Source: Microbotryum silenes-acaulis
Taxonomy: Eukaryota > Basidiomycota > Microbotryomycetes > Microbotryales > Microbotryaceae
Assembly (NCBI GenBank): GCA_003665825.1
Contig: QPFY01000013.1
Span: forward strand, 248,001-312,000
Direction: 5' to 3'
Length of the DNA stretch: 64,000 nt
Positions 1 to 11,396 of this stretch are shown here, one piece after another (the stretch's first letter is position 1; every line of letters begins with the position of its first letter). A program made the translations under genes and the position numbers. The notes under the pieces were generated by a model. The model saw only the letters and a list, made by a program, of their open reading frames with translations, searched no databases and was not told where the DNA came from.

Positions 1-664
1 GAAACCACCCTTGCTTGATCGAAGCGTCGGTTCGGAAATGACTGTGCAACTCAGTGTGACCTTGTTCAATCAGCCGAGGGTTTACGAAGTGGTATTGTGC
101 AAGGTCGAAGAACTCACCGAATGTAGATCTTTGAGGAAAACGATCGTTTAGATCTTGTAGCGACGTGTTTCGGGGGAGTCGATAGAGCTGGACGGGAGCG
201 ACGTCGCCGAGGTTGTCTTCGATGACGCAATGCACCGAGATGGCATTGACGACGGTGGTGGAGATGATCCGAACGAGTAAAGCCTCACCTGGATGGTAAC
301 AGATTGGTGAGTGCATGCAAGCTAGGCCCCCAAGTCACCTCGCGCTACGTCCCTTTCTCAACTGACCTTTGGCACTCTCATCGCACCTCAATTTGTGCAA
401 TCCTTCCACAAACTCCAAATCCCTGGATCCAGTCCTCCTGGACCAAGGCTTATATGGCCCCACCACCTCTTTGCGTTGTCTCGTCTCATTTGAAGAAGAC
501 TGACTCCATGCTCGTTCGCGCTCGATCAGCGCCTGGTGTTGAGCTAAGACTTGGGAACGATTGAGTTTCGGAACGGGGGTGGGTGAGGGTAGGTTGGAAG
601 GGTTGGAGAGGAATGAGATTTGGGTGAATTCGTCGGCTTCGTTGGTGGAAGAGTGCGAGGCCAT
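1..664 (-). CDS. SET/TPR-type protein, N-terminal part (partial at left edge)
   Basis: Three exons join in consistent phase: 664-367 (start ATG at 664, donor GTCAGT), 288-118 (acceptor after CCATCCAG, donor GTGAGT) and 41-1 (acceptor GCACAG), then the gene leaves the window. The first exon encodes a polar N-terminus of about 99 residues containing a charged stretch. The second encodes a hydrophobic beta-rich segment with VEDN-like text (here IEDNLGDVAPVQLY), followed by ISEP. This pattern resembles the region ahead of the SET domain in fungal TPR/SET (SMYD-like) proteins. The SET domain itself is not in the window, so the assignment rests on a short segment. If correct, the protein would be a putative lysine methyltransferase. 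Confidence in the exon structure is higher than in the name. Confidence 0.45.
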
Positions 665-1270
665 GGCTCATGCAAGCCGCTCGATGGTCGGGGGCAGGGA
701 GGCACTTGTTGGCGCCTCGAACCCCGACATCCCGTGGGCCGGGTTTCCTTCGCACGGACCATGCCGACCCTCCCCCACATGGTCGTCGAGGGACGATCGT
801 GATACCTCCCCGTGTCACCATACTAACTCGGGTCGACACTCCGTCACATTTGATGTTCCTTCCATCACCCTCTCCTCTAGAATTATCGATTCTTTCCTGA
901 CTCCAGCTCGTCACGTTCCCCACAGAAATAGCCCCTCAATGGCCTCATTCGGTCGTCCCAAAAACGACTAGCCGAGAAAATGACTAGCCCCTTTTCCTAG
1001 AGTTTGCCCGAATAAGCACACCAGGCTATACTCCGCGATTGCCAAGCTGGAAAGATTGGCATAAACGGATCTTCATGATAGCCTCCCAAGTGTTTCAGCA
1101 CACTGTTCCTCCTCCCTTTCGTGCCAAAAACCTGCTCACACTTGGGGAGGGACGATCACCTCCCACCTTGGTGTGATTTCTCTTTCATATCGCTTTGTCT
1201 TTGTCCCCCGTTTGATCTCCCACTGTTTTAGCTCCTCAGCAAACCTTTCCGCACTGCCTGCACCGACGAC

Positions 1271-2942
1271 ATGACAGCCCGCTCGAGCACGAACAAACCC
1301 AAGTACGTCCTGCCCGACGACAACACCTCGATGCCCTCGGTAAGCGTATCCCTCAACTGAACACCGCCCTCCTGAATATCGAGCACCTAACCGCAAGAAC
1401 TCTGCCCGCTCAACCCCCATTTGCCAGACGCCAAGTTCATCATTCCGCCGCTTCGCGACTCGCGTCAAACAAGTCTGCCAACACATCCTCCCCGCTTCAC
1501 CCAGTCTGAGCTCTGTTCGTTCAGCCACACCTTCGTTCGATACTTCCCTCGATTCTATTTCGCGTCACCTTGTCAGAACCACGAAGGCGACTCCGAGTGG
1601 TCGCGCTGTTTCGGGCACGACGAGTGGACGACCGAATCGGCTACGAAAACGATCGCGAGCTCAGCGCGGTGCCGGCTCGAGCACGACGGCGAACCCGGTA
1701 GTAACGCAACGACGTGGCAACGTACAAGAGGATGACACGCTCGAAATCGAACGGAACTTGTTGATTGAGCTCGCTCGGGAGCGCAGGCAGTATCAAGCCT
1801 CCGAGCGACGTCGTACAGCCAGCAGCAGTCTCTACTCCGCTACCGCCGTAGGGATCGTCGTCGGAAAGGAGGTGAACTCTCCCGGCGGCTCGTTCAAAGC
1901 GGCGGGCGTGTCGAGTCTTTTCCGTCGATCGACGACTTTGCGTTCCCCTTTGCGTCGTCATCACTCGTGTTACCCGATTCATCCATCAACTCACCAGGAC
2001 GTCGCGGGCTACCATGACCCCGAGGACGATGCCTCCTTTGCGTACCGTCGCAATTCGTCGAGTTGTCCCTCGTTGCTCAACCAGCGTCCGCTCAACGAGG
2101 AGTCGCCGCTTTCCTCGCTCGCTTCGACCTCCTCCTCTGCGCTTGACCCTCCAGAAGAAGAAACCGACAATAACGAAACAAACGAGATCCCCCACGACTC
2201 TACCATCGACGAGGATGCGCTTTTCTTCAGTCCCCCTCTCCGTCATTGTAGCTCCTCCCTCAGCGCTCGCGCCTCGGCGACGGGGAGCGGTACGAGTGAT
2301 CTCCCTCATTACTCTGACGCTCGGACCCCTCCTTTGACCCCTTCGACTCCAAGCACGGTAATCCACACTCACTCACCACCGTCACGTATTCTCCGTGCTC
2401 CATTGTCACCTCCAACTCCAATCCGCACCCGAGCAGAATTGACGAATCATTACCCTCGAGTAACAAAACGTCCTCCCTTTTCGCTAAGTCTCCCCTCCTT
2501 TGCCAAAAGGCGTGCCTCCCTAATCCGCAAACTCAAAATCGAAACGGTCATCGTACCCTCCCAAAAGTCAAGGACAAGCACACACCATGCACCCCACCCT
2601 CCTTCCCACTCGCGATTCTCTCCACCTTCCTCAGCTTCCACTTCCCTCATTCGAGCAAGTACGAACAGCCCAACGCATTCTCGCTCTCGTTCTCGTTCTC
2701 GCTCCGTCTTCACCGACGAAGACCTCTTCGGCTTCGGGATCAACCAAATCGCCTCCACCTCCACAGAAAATCTTCTCCAAACCCCTCATCGATCTGTTTC
2801 CCTAGGCTACAAAAACGCTTTCGCGCGTCTACCTCAAGATGAAGATGATGGTAAGGACGAAGCGGTGCGATTGGCCGAGCAGAGGGAGTGGCATCAAAAA
2901 TTACTCAAATTTGCGGCGGGGAGGGATTCATTCGAGGTTTGA
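1271..2942 (+). CDS. Hypothetical Ser/Arg/Pro-rich protein, two exons
   Basis: The model joins 1271-1339 and 1428-2942 across an 88-nt intron (GTAAGC...TTGCCAG); both junctions are phase 0 and give 527 residues. The start codon opens MTARSSTNKPKY. The rest is low complexity: basic Ser/Arg-rich stretches, an acidic patch near residues 210-240, many SP/TP sites, and a short run of SR dipeptides near residue 430. The C-terminus is the most ordered part, with a charged helix-like segment (EAVRLAEQREWHQKLLKFA). I recognise no domain. The downstream in-frame part alone would start mid-protein, so the upstream mini-exon is preferred. It could be a regulatory or cell-cycle substrate protein, but nothing shows that. 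Confidence 0.6.
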
Positions 2943-3715
2943 ACCCGGGAAAGGGTCTGAGGGGGTGAAGCGGACGTCTTCTCAGTGACCTTTCACTGTT
3001 CGTGGTTTTTTTCTCCATTCATTGCTTGGGATAGAGGTTTTTGGTGCAATGTAGGGCTTTGTGAACTGAATTTGAAGCAACACCCCCGACTTGAGCATGA
3101 ATGGAATGTCGCGTCCCAGCGTGTTCCTATCTGTACACGAAGTAAGGACTCGAAACACCCATGAAGCCAGGTATGATCTAACGCCCCCTTTCATGCCACC
3201 CTTTCCAGCTCCTTCGCCGTCTCCTTCAAACATCCCCGCAGGCGAACTCATCGAGAATTAACCCGCAGCGATCTTGCCGCGTCGATCTCGACCTTCGAAT
3301 TGTGTAGGATGAAGTTGTCGGAAAAGCTCGCATTTGGTGAAGCATGAGAATAACTTTATGTTTCACTCTACCTCCGAGTAGAGCGGGTTCACAAGTAAGA
3401 ACTCACTTCTCGTATCTTGGGAGACCCGAATTGATGATGACTGCGTCCCATTGAACGTTCTAATCAGATCCCTTTCGGGGAGGCTGCTGGACTCCGAGTA
3501 GACTGCGAGATCCTGAAGTCGTATTTTCGGTTCACCGTGGTGAGCAGATCATTTATGAAGGCTGATGTAGCCGTTTACCGATAGAAAGTCTGACCTCATA
3601 CTTCTTTACGGCACACATGCAAGCAAGGTATATCCAACTGTACACAAACCCAAAAACCCGCTCCCCGCTTCGCTCACATCTCTACTCCCCCGCCACCCGC
3701 CTTCTACCCAGCTCC
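2943..3715. other. Intergenic region between convergent genes, with a URC1 3' relic
   Basis: This is the stretch between the 3' end of the unknown gene on the left and the 3' end of URC1. Apart from the short URC1-like relic near 3246-3330, I see no open frame with coding character and no obvious repeat. Confidence 0.4.
3246..3330 (-). pseudogene. Decayed fragment of the URC1 3' end
   Basis: The plus-strand text here lines up over about 80 bases with 3776-3855, inside the last coding part of URC1. The shared pattern is TCGAGAA..ACCCGC.GC.ATCTTG, then TCGAT.TCGACC.TCGAAT, then GG.TGA.GT..TCGG. Identity is roughly three quarters by eye, and the translated VEID core is preserved while a stop follows shortly. 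It lies about 450 bp beyond the real stop codon. The simplest reading is a local tandem duplication that later decayed. Confidence 0.5.
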
Positions 3716-6077
3716 TCAGTGCTGTACCTCCTCCCACAATCGACCAGCCGTCGCCTCGAGGTTGGTGACCGAAGTCGTCGAGAAGTACCCCGCGGCAATC
3801 TTGGCATCGATTTCGACCCTCGAATCGGGTGGGATGAGGTCTTCGGGGATCTCGTACCTCTTGTGAATCGGGATACCTGACTCGACGATGGCTGATGCGA
3901 GGTGAATAAAAATCGAAGCGGGTCAGGTGCTGCGATTCGATGTACAACGTCACATGGGATACAGGACTGACCGTTATACTTGAGATCGGACATGCTGATC
4001 ATGTTGTCAATCTTTTTGACGCCGAGCCAGTGCAACACGTCCGGCATCAGCGCTTGGAAGCGCATGTCTTTGACACCAGCAATCTGTTAGCACACACCAA
4101 AGTTAGTCAGCTGCAGACTCATCTCTCAAGACTCCACCTTAATTCTACTTACATCCTCAGTACGCTTGAAGTAGTGCGCAGCATTATCACCCCCTCGTTT
4201 CCTCGCGTTGTAAACGAGGTACTTGGTCACCTCTCCCAACGCCCTCCCTTCCTTCCTGAAATAGATGACGATGCCCACCCCTCCACGCTGCGCACATCGG
4301 ATTGATTCCTGCAGCCCATAGATGAGGTAGGGTCGACAGGTGCAAATGTCGGATCCAAAGACGTCACTCCCCGAGCATTCGTCGTGGACCCTCAAAGTCA
4401 ATTCTTTCGATTCATCGGAGAGGTATTCCACAGGTCCGAACTGTGCAAGCACAACTGTTGCTCAGATCAAGAGCTTAGGTGGAGTCGTTCATGCGGCTAC
4501 TCACGATGTAGACCGTCATCCCGCCGATGGGAGGCAAGAAGACTTTGAGATCGGGACGAGTCATGAGTTCGGGGAAGGCGCCTAGGGAAAAGGAGTCCTT
4601 CATGAGCAGTGAGCTTCCCCGGGCTTTCTTGCCGTGTACTCACCTCCAGTGTCTTCGAACAAGGAGCGACGAAGCGCTCCTTCGGTGATCCCGAATCTTT
4701 GCGCGATACCTGTTTGGAATGACGGAAACCAAATGTCTGTCAGGTTCGCTGCACCAGCGACACATGCAATTCCCAACATACCTGGGAGGTACCAGACCGG
4801 CTCGAGCGCCGCCTTGTTGACGTTCAACTCCACCCCTGCGTCGAAAGCGGCATGCTCGATGTGTTGAGCCGCAATGTCATGTTCGTCCCTCTTGGTCTTG
4901 GCCGCCGTCGAGGCGGCTCGACTCGCGTTGATCCATTCCGTGGGGGTCTTGACGACGATCTTGCCATCGACTTGCAAAGCTCCCGAGCGGACGGCCTCGT
5001 CCATGTCGAGCAACTTGATGTGGGCTTTGGTGATGGAGATCGTAGGGCGAATGTCGAGTCCAGCATCAAAGTACGACTTGAAAACTTGTGGGGCAAGATG
5101 GCCGTACGGATCGATGGAGACGATCTTTGATTTGTCGTCCCACGAAGGGTTCCATTTGATGTCAATAGGGGGCTCGGTGTTGGTGTAGTCTGTGAGTTGA
5201 CGCACCCCACATTCCTGATCATAAGTTCATGATCAAGCGCTCTTGGAAGCCGTGGCAGAAACCCACCTGGTCGGTGATTGGGATCAATCAAGCCCTGGGC
5301 GCACGCGAGCGCGCGATAAACGCTATACGACCCCGCATACGCGCCAATCGCATTCCTCTTCTTGATGGACAGAGCGTGACGGGAAGCAATGACGGGACCA
5401 CGTTCCATGGCCGAGGGAGCACCCCACTTCAAAGGCACAGGAGAGATCCCTACTTGGTTTGGGTACGTGGTGAGTATGACGCGCTGCGAGTAAGGGGACG
5501 AAGCGGGGACATTGCGCGCTGGGAGAGAAGGCGAGGCGGTCGGGTTGAGCGGTGCCGAGACGTAGATAGGGGCGAGCGACAAGGGCGAGGTCGACTCGAG
5601 GGGTGGTGTGTGGGACAAGGAAGGTGGGGACTGGGTGTGGGAGAGAGTTTGCAACGAAAAGGGTGAGGCCGGTGCGAGCGCGAGTGCTTCGAGCTGGCGT
5701 GTTTGGAGCGAGACAGAGCGCGGTGGATAAGGTCATGTGGGGGCGGGGGAGGCGAGGCGGAACGTGGGTCAGCAATCAATCGAGATTCGGTCTCAATTCA
5801 GTGCGAGTCATACGCCGGAGAGGTGGACGGTGGACGAGGATGGTGCACTGACCTTGTGTTCGAATTGTGCCTGGTTGAGCTTGACGTTCCTCAACTCGAG
5901 TAAGATGGCCTCGAGAAGTTGAGTATCGGTCGAGGTGCCATTGCCATTGCCAGTCGCACCGCCCGGCGCTGTCGTGCCTTGCTGAGCTTGGGACTCGGAC
6001 GAGTTGAACTTGTTCAAGCCAGCAGCAAGGCCGTTCGATGAGGGGATTGGTATCGGAGTGGATGCAGAGCCGAGCAT
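3716..6077 (-). CDS. URC1: Urc1-like uracil catabolism protein (GTP cyclohydrolase II homologue)
   Basis: This multi-exon gene starts at ATG 6077 (MLGSASTPI) and stops at 3716. Exons read with matching phase include 6077-5853, 5693-5267, 5189-4782 and 4709-4644, followed by further exons down to the stop, for roughly 600 residues. Exon 1 is a low-complexity leader ending in an amphipathic helix. Exons 2-3 carry the GTP_CH_N-type domain (YPNQVGISPVPLKWG, then NTEPPIDIKWNPSW). The C-terminal half is the GTP cyclohydrolase II fold, with three zinc-binding cysteines in HDECSG...DICTC and a GGVGIVIYFRKEGR active-site segment. Fungal Urc1 proteins with both domains act in the URC pyrimidine-degradation pathway rather than riboflavin synthesis. 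An authentic RIB1 would lack the long N-terminal domain. Confidence 0.85.
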
Positions 6078-6716
6078 TTTGAGTCTGGGATGAAGAAGCG
6101 GAGATAAGAGCGGTGGGCTCGGGGTTGGGGTGGAGTCAAGCAGGAGACGGACCCATTCACGCTTCAAGAAGGTCCGGACGAGTTTCGCCCGAAGCCGATA
6201 ACGTGCGTCGTCCCAACTCGGCCGAGATCGACGTCAGCCTTCCCCGACCGAAAGGTCAAGTGCTGAGTGGGGCGGAGCATCTCATGAAGTCTCTGAGCAC
6301 CGAGCAAGGGTGGCCCGACAGGTGTGCCAATCACTGCACTTCCTTGCGAGTTCTATCTCAACGCACCGTCTGCTACCCATCACTATTCGAATTTGGCGTT
6401 CGATCTCTCCGCATTCATGTCTCGATGGAGTCGGGGTCGTCACGGACTCACGCGCACAAGTCGGCTGAGGTCCGTGCGCACGGCTCGGCCCTGGCACATG
6501 GATTTTGATCAACATCGACAGTTTGGGAAAATTTTCCCATTTCGGAAGAACGCGTAGGATCATGTATGGAAAATTATAGCCGGTACTTTTTCGCCACTCG
6601 AGAAGTCGAACAACGGCGCTGCGAGCTGCTGGCCTCAGTGCAAGTTGGCCAAGCCGGCGAGAGATGCCCCTCTCCCTCTCTCGGCCACCTCCTCCCACCC
6701 ATAATACACCCCCACC

Positions 6717-8178
6717 ATGGCCCCTCTGCTCTCGTTCCGAGCTGGCCGAGCGTTCCGCCAGGGCGAGACCAACACGGTCGTACCGGCACCTGGAAGAGGG
6801 TCAGTTACCTACCTCACTTACATACACCCCTCGCATCACCTGCGGCGGATTGGCTAAGCCGCGTAATCGTCCCCCCGTTGGGACACTTGAACGCGATGTG
6901 CTGACCTTCCACACGTCCTCAATCGCTGTTGTGTATACTAGATTGATCACGATCGAAGAGGAGGATGGCCTGATGCACTGTAAGCAGTCATCACACTCCG
7001 GCGAGGAGCGTGAATCAATCTCTTCGCCCCACGATCGCCCTGATCGCACACTCCCCTCGTCATTGCCCACGTCCTGACAGCCCCCTTCATCCTTTTCCAC
7101 AGTCTACTGGAAAGACCTCGACGCCAACTCTATCGTCGAAGACCTCATCATTTTCCCCGGCGACGCGACCTTCGTCAAAGCGAGCGAACGCGTCCACGTA
7201 CTCAAGTTCTCCTCCTCCTCCGCTCGAAGCTTCTTCTGGCACCAAGACGTCGACGCATCGCACGATCAGGAGCGAGCGGACAAGGTCAACGAGTTGATTG
7301 GCGCTCAGATTGACGAGGAAGAGGATTCGGCGGGGGCTATGGAGGTCGAACCGTGAGCCCTTGGTTTGCGCTAGAGGCTTTGATCCATCCCTTTTTGTAC
7401 ATGTAGATATCAAACGGCACCTCGCAATGCAACCCCATGATCCACATCACATCTGGTTCCAATCGCGAGGACCACGACCGAAAGGCTTACCTATCTATTG
7501 CCCTGTCTACTTTCACAGAACTACCACTCGAAACCCTTTCCAGACCCCGGCACCGGCATCCCGAATCGCCATGCCACCACCTACAACGACTCAACCAGTA
7601 GCCCGCACTGTACCTGCACCCTCATCCTCGTCTTCATCGGCGGCTAACCCCCGACTAGGCTCGGAGGCCCAAATGGCTCAACTGCGCAACATCCTTGCTG
7701 GGATCACGGGTGAGACCGCATCCGGGTCTTCGTCGGGCTTTGGAGGGATGAACGAGGTCCCAGGTAATTTTTCTCAGCGCAGTTCCTCCCTCCCAAACAC
7801 CATCTTACTATCTCATTCGTCCACCCATACACAGAATATCAACTGCAAGACGTCCTCACACCCACCGTAATCTCTTCCCTCCTCTCCAACCCCTCTCCAG
7901 CCCTCCTCTCAAAACTATCCCCTCTCCTACCCCCGATACTCCCTTCCAACTCCTCCGAATCCCTCCGACGTGCGACAACAGGGACCCCCGAATTCCGTCG
8001 CTCGGTAGCGGCCTTGGATCGAGCGCTGAGGACGGGGGCCTTGGGGCCTTTGGTCAGGGGTCTAGGTATGGGGGAGGAGGCGGCTATGGGGGTGGAGAGC
8101 TTTTTGCAAGAAGTGCAGAGGCAGGGGGAGGAGGAGAAAGGGAAGGAGGAGGGGGAGGATACTGAGATGAAGGAATAA
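6717..8178 (+). CDS. RPN13: Rpn13/ADRM1 proteasomal ubiquitin receptor
   Basis: Five exons (6717-6799, 6942-6979, 7103-7352, 7519-7763, 7835-8178) join in perfect phase to 319 residues. The N-terminus is a Pru domain: it opens MAPLLSFRAGRA, then LITIEEEDGLMHF, YWKDL, and IIFPGDATF, which match the beta strands of the Rpn2- and ubiquitin-binding pleckstrin-like fold, ending in FFWHQD. A Ser/Pro/Thr-rich linker follows. The C-terminus (from about LQDVLTPTVISSLLSNP) is the DEUBAD domain that binds the deubiquitinase Uch37/UCHL5, with an acidic tail. The 38-nt second exon is too short to be found as an open frame and was placed from phase and the conserved Pru text. Budding-yeast Rpn13 lacks the DEUBAD part; this is the longer form. 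Confidence 0.93.
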
Positions 8179-8391
8179 AGGTGGAAAAATCGTGTATATC
8201 TGTGAGGTTCGAGCAAGTGTAGTACTCGAAGGTGGGACAACAGACGCTGCTGGGTGAATTGGACCTGAAGAACGGACATCCGGTGATCCCTAGTTACGTA
8301 TTGCCAACAAAGCTAAGTTTAAAAAGAAGAAGAACCTCATCAAACGCGAAATATGTTATCACCGACGCGTAGCACACACGCGAACCCGTAT

Positions 8392-10101
8392 TCACATCGT
8401 ATTCCTAATCTTTCTGTCCAAACCGGACCAATCATCACCTCTCATCCTGCGAAACGGATACGCATCCAGGGACACAGGTCGATTCGACTGCCTCGCACCG
8501 CAAATAGTAGGGTCTATCTCCACCTCGAAATCAATCTCGACGTCGAAACAATCGGATAGTCCATCCAAATCCAGGAGCTTCTCGTCGTCGTCGTCCTCCT
8601 GCACCTCCTCCTGCTCCTGCTCCTCGTGCTCTTCCTCTTGCTCCTCCTCCTGCTCCTCGACGCCATCCTGCTCATCCATCCCCTCCACATCCTCCCTATC
8701 GACCAAATATCCTTCCGATGGAGGGCTCTGACACCACTGCAACATCATCGAAATCGTCGTCTTCTGCCTCTTCTTCCCCTCCCTCACCTCCGTCGCCCCA
8801 TCAGCTCCAGATTCCCCTTGCCACTCCGAAGTGATGGAATCCCGATCTTCCTCAAATTGATCACCCGGTTCGGAAAGTTCGCCTTCGATTCTAAAAGGAT
8901 ACGAAAGGAACGAAAAGCGATTCTCGTCGAATAACCAGGATTCGTCCATCGTGTTCGTCGCCACGTCGAACGGGAACGTCGAGGGGTCTCCCATCCCCTT
9001 AGGCGACAAACAGAAGGAAGTAGGTCTAGTGAGCGTGGAGGTCGAGTCCAACATGGCTGAGAGTCGACCTGAATGAAGTTCTGAAGGGAAGAGGGATAAA
9101 TTTGAAGAGAGCGGGCGGGGATCGGACGAAGTGGCGCCACCGTCCCCCGTCGTCAGGGGTGCAAAGTCACCAACGTTCGTTGCCTCCGGCGATCTTGCGC
9201 CACTTCGATCATCCTCCGAATCGACGATGGTCAATACAGGTACGGACGTATCGAACGTCGCAAGTGCAAGCGACGAGTCAAAAGACCCGAAAGATTCATT
9301 GATGAATGAAGTCCATGTTTCAAGATCGCGCTCATGGAACGTTGTGTGGCGTTGTTGAGCTCGAGCCATCGCAGCGGAGACGGAGATGCGGCGTTGTTCC
9401 TTTTCCGAAAGGTTCGATGAGGTGGGGGTGGGTAGAGGGTCGACCTTGGTCTTGGATGAACATTCGTTGGGATCGTATTCGTATTCGGTGGCTAGGGAGC
9501 TTTTGCGAGGTGGCCAATGCACACTCTTCGCCGGCGTTGCCGGCGGAGCAGGCGACGGCGGACTCCCCTTCTTCGAAGTCTTGGAGTTCCCCGCATCTTT
9601 CTTCGACGACACCGTAATCACCAACTCTTCCTCATCATCCGGCATACTCGAACGCCCCGAATTTTTCTGCCCCTCCCTCCTATACGCCTTCAAACCGTTC
9701 CCGACCGGCGGACTCGACCTCGGCGTACTAAAACCCAGCCTTTTCGAATCCTCGGAATCGCACTCGTACACACTCGCGCAGGTGGCGCTTCGTAAGATGG
9801 GGTACGAAATGGAACCTTTCAAAGTCCGTTTGCGAGAGATGGGCGCTCCACCGACACCATAATCGGTTAAAGGAACGTTCTCGAAACTTCCGGCTCTGTA
9901 GAGAGACGGGACGAGCGTGGCGGTCTTGACGGCGTAAGGTAAAGGAGGTAAAGGCGCTTCGGATCGACTGCGTGTGTAACCGACGGCAGTCGTGCCGGTC
10001 CCTCCTCCCCCACCGCCACCGCCGCCGCCGGTGTTGAGGAAGCGCGAGATGCGCCCGATCGATGTTTTGGCGAGGCGAGAGAGCGTCCGAGAGCGAGTCA
10101 T
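8392..10101 (-). CDS. Hypothetical acidic, intrinsically disordered protein
   Basis: One uninterrupted frame of 569 codons runs from ATG 10101 to 8392. The N-terminus is basic (TRSRTLSRLAK), followed by a ten-residue glycine run near residues 25-34 encoded by GCC/GCG repeats. The middle is Ser/Pro-rich with many potential phosphosites, and includes a more conserved-looking patch around WTSFINESFGSFDSS. Near residues 485-520 there is a nearly pure Glu/Gln tract, then an acidic segment DVEIDFEVEID. No transmembrane segment or recognisable fold is visible. Its length and lack of frame disruption support a real gene. Function is unknown. Confidence 0.6.
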   Translation of the reverse strand: MTRSRTLSRLAKTSIGRISRFLNTGGGGGGGGGGTGTTAVGYTRSRSEAPLPPLPYAVKTATLVPSLYRAGSFENVPLTDYGVGGAPISRKRTLKGSISYPILRSATCASVYECDSEDSKRLGFSTPRSSPPVGNGLKAYRREGQKNSGRSSMPDDEEELVITVSSKKDAGNSKTSKKGSPPSPAPPATPAKSVHWPPRKSSLATEYEYDPNECSSKTKVDPLPTPTSSNLSEKEQRRISVSAAMARAQQRHTTFHERDLETWTSFINESFGSFDSSLALATFDTSVPVLTIVDSEDDRSGARSPEATNVGDFAPLTTGDGGATSSDPRPLSSNLSLFPSELHSGRLSAMLDSTSTLTRPTSFCLSPKGMGDPSTFPFDVATNTMDESWLFDENRFSFLSYPFRIEGELSEPGDQFEEDRDSITSEWQGESGADGATEVREGKKRQKTTISMMLQWCQSPPSEGYLVDREDVEGMDEQDGVEEQEEEQEEEHEEQEQEEVQEDDDDEKLLDLDGLSDCFDVEIDFEVEIDPTICGARQSNRPVSLDAYPFRRMRGDDWSGLDRKIRNTM

Positions 10102-11396
10102 GGGCTGAATAGTGAGAACAGGAAGGAGGAAGGATGAAGTAGAGTTTCAAGTGTATAATAAATGCAATCAAGTCAGCTTCGTGACCGAGGACCAGACTGC
10201 AGATGGTCAAGCACCAAGTACTGTCGAAGGGGGGGTGGAGCACTGGCCTCCTTTTTCCCAGGCTCAGCAGAGCCTCGGCCGGCCTGCGCCGTCCTCAAGC
10301 CTGTCCGTCCGTCCCCAAGAAAAAGGCGCAGCCGCGCAAGACGCCGAAAACAGTGTCCAAAAGTGACGGCGCAAAGAGACTAACCTTTGCGGGTGTTGTG
10401 TGCATTCGGGAGCGCTTGACGGAAGGACGATGGGTGAGATGAGGTGCAAAAGACATGTCGCGTGCTCGTCTTGATCCAACCACAGATGAAGCGTGGTGTA
10501 AAGCAAACAGTCAAGAAGAGGTAGAGAGAGAAACAGAAACGCGCTTTGGAACGGCGCGTTGCAAGAGTGGGGGCTTCGGAACCGAGATAGGTGAGTTGAA
10601 GCGAGGGCGCGCCGGCCGCGTAGGTCCGTCAACGGTCCGAGCTTTTTGGTTCCCGAGAGAACGCGCTCACCTCAAAAGCAGGCTAGTGTCAATAAAGCCA
10701 CCCCCCTGAAGACGCTAATGCATCCAAATGAAGCAAAGTAGATTGGTGAGCGAGATTGCCACCTTTTCGGTCGACTAGCGCCAAGCTTGTTGGAGTTGAC
10801 GTCCTCTTTTCCCCCCACCGCTCGTAAAAAATGCCTCCTGTCGCGTACGGACAACGGCATGGAAGCTCAACGAACGTCTGTGGTCTCTGAACCCTTGAAA
10901 ACGTGGGCTTTCGACAAAGTACTGCTGAAGCACTTGTAGGGTCGAGTAGTTTCATCCATTAAGCACATGAAGGCGGATACGATAATGTGTTACGAGGGGA
11001 CACCGCTTCCCCCTCGCTCACAGCCTCATCCGATCCTTCCGGCGGAAGGATTCAAATTCGGCCGAAGTGGCAATCTGCGAGGGGCGTCCTCCCCTCCCAC
11101 GCACCTCCATTCGAAGCGACCCTGTCCATCAATTCCCGGATCCGGAAAGTAGCGCCTGGACCTCTTGGTTTCATGGCTTTTCGCCTTTGGCCAAGCGTCC
11201 ATTCTGTGAAGATCCTTCGAAGGGGCCCTTGCTCTCGTTGACGAGCTCGGGAAGTGACGAGCTCATCGAGCGTCGGGTGGAACGAGTGTCCGAGCACGAC
11301 GACGGACGGGTCCTCCAGCTCGTGCTAGTCAGGTGATGATCTTCGAAGCTAATACGCACGACCCTTTTCCCGATCGATCAATAATATCACGTCAAG
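10102..11396. other. Intergenic, no gene seen
   Basis: This 1.3-kb stretch separates the start of the acidic-protein gene from the 3' end of the G-patch gene. Short open frames occur on both strands, but none shows consistent coding character or spliced continuity. It probably holds the promoter of the left gene (the first 200 bp contain TATAATAAAT near 10154) and a 3' untranslated region on the right. Confidence 0.4.
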
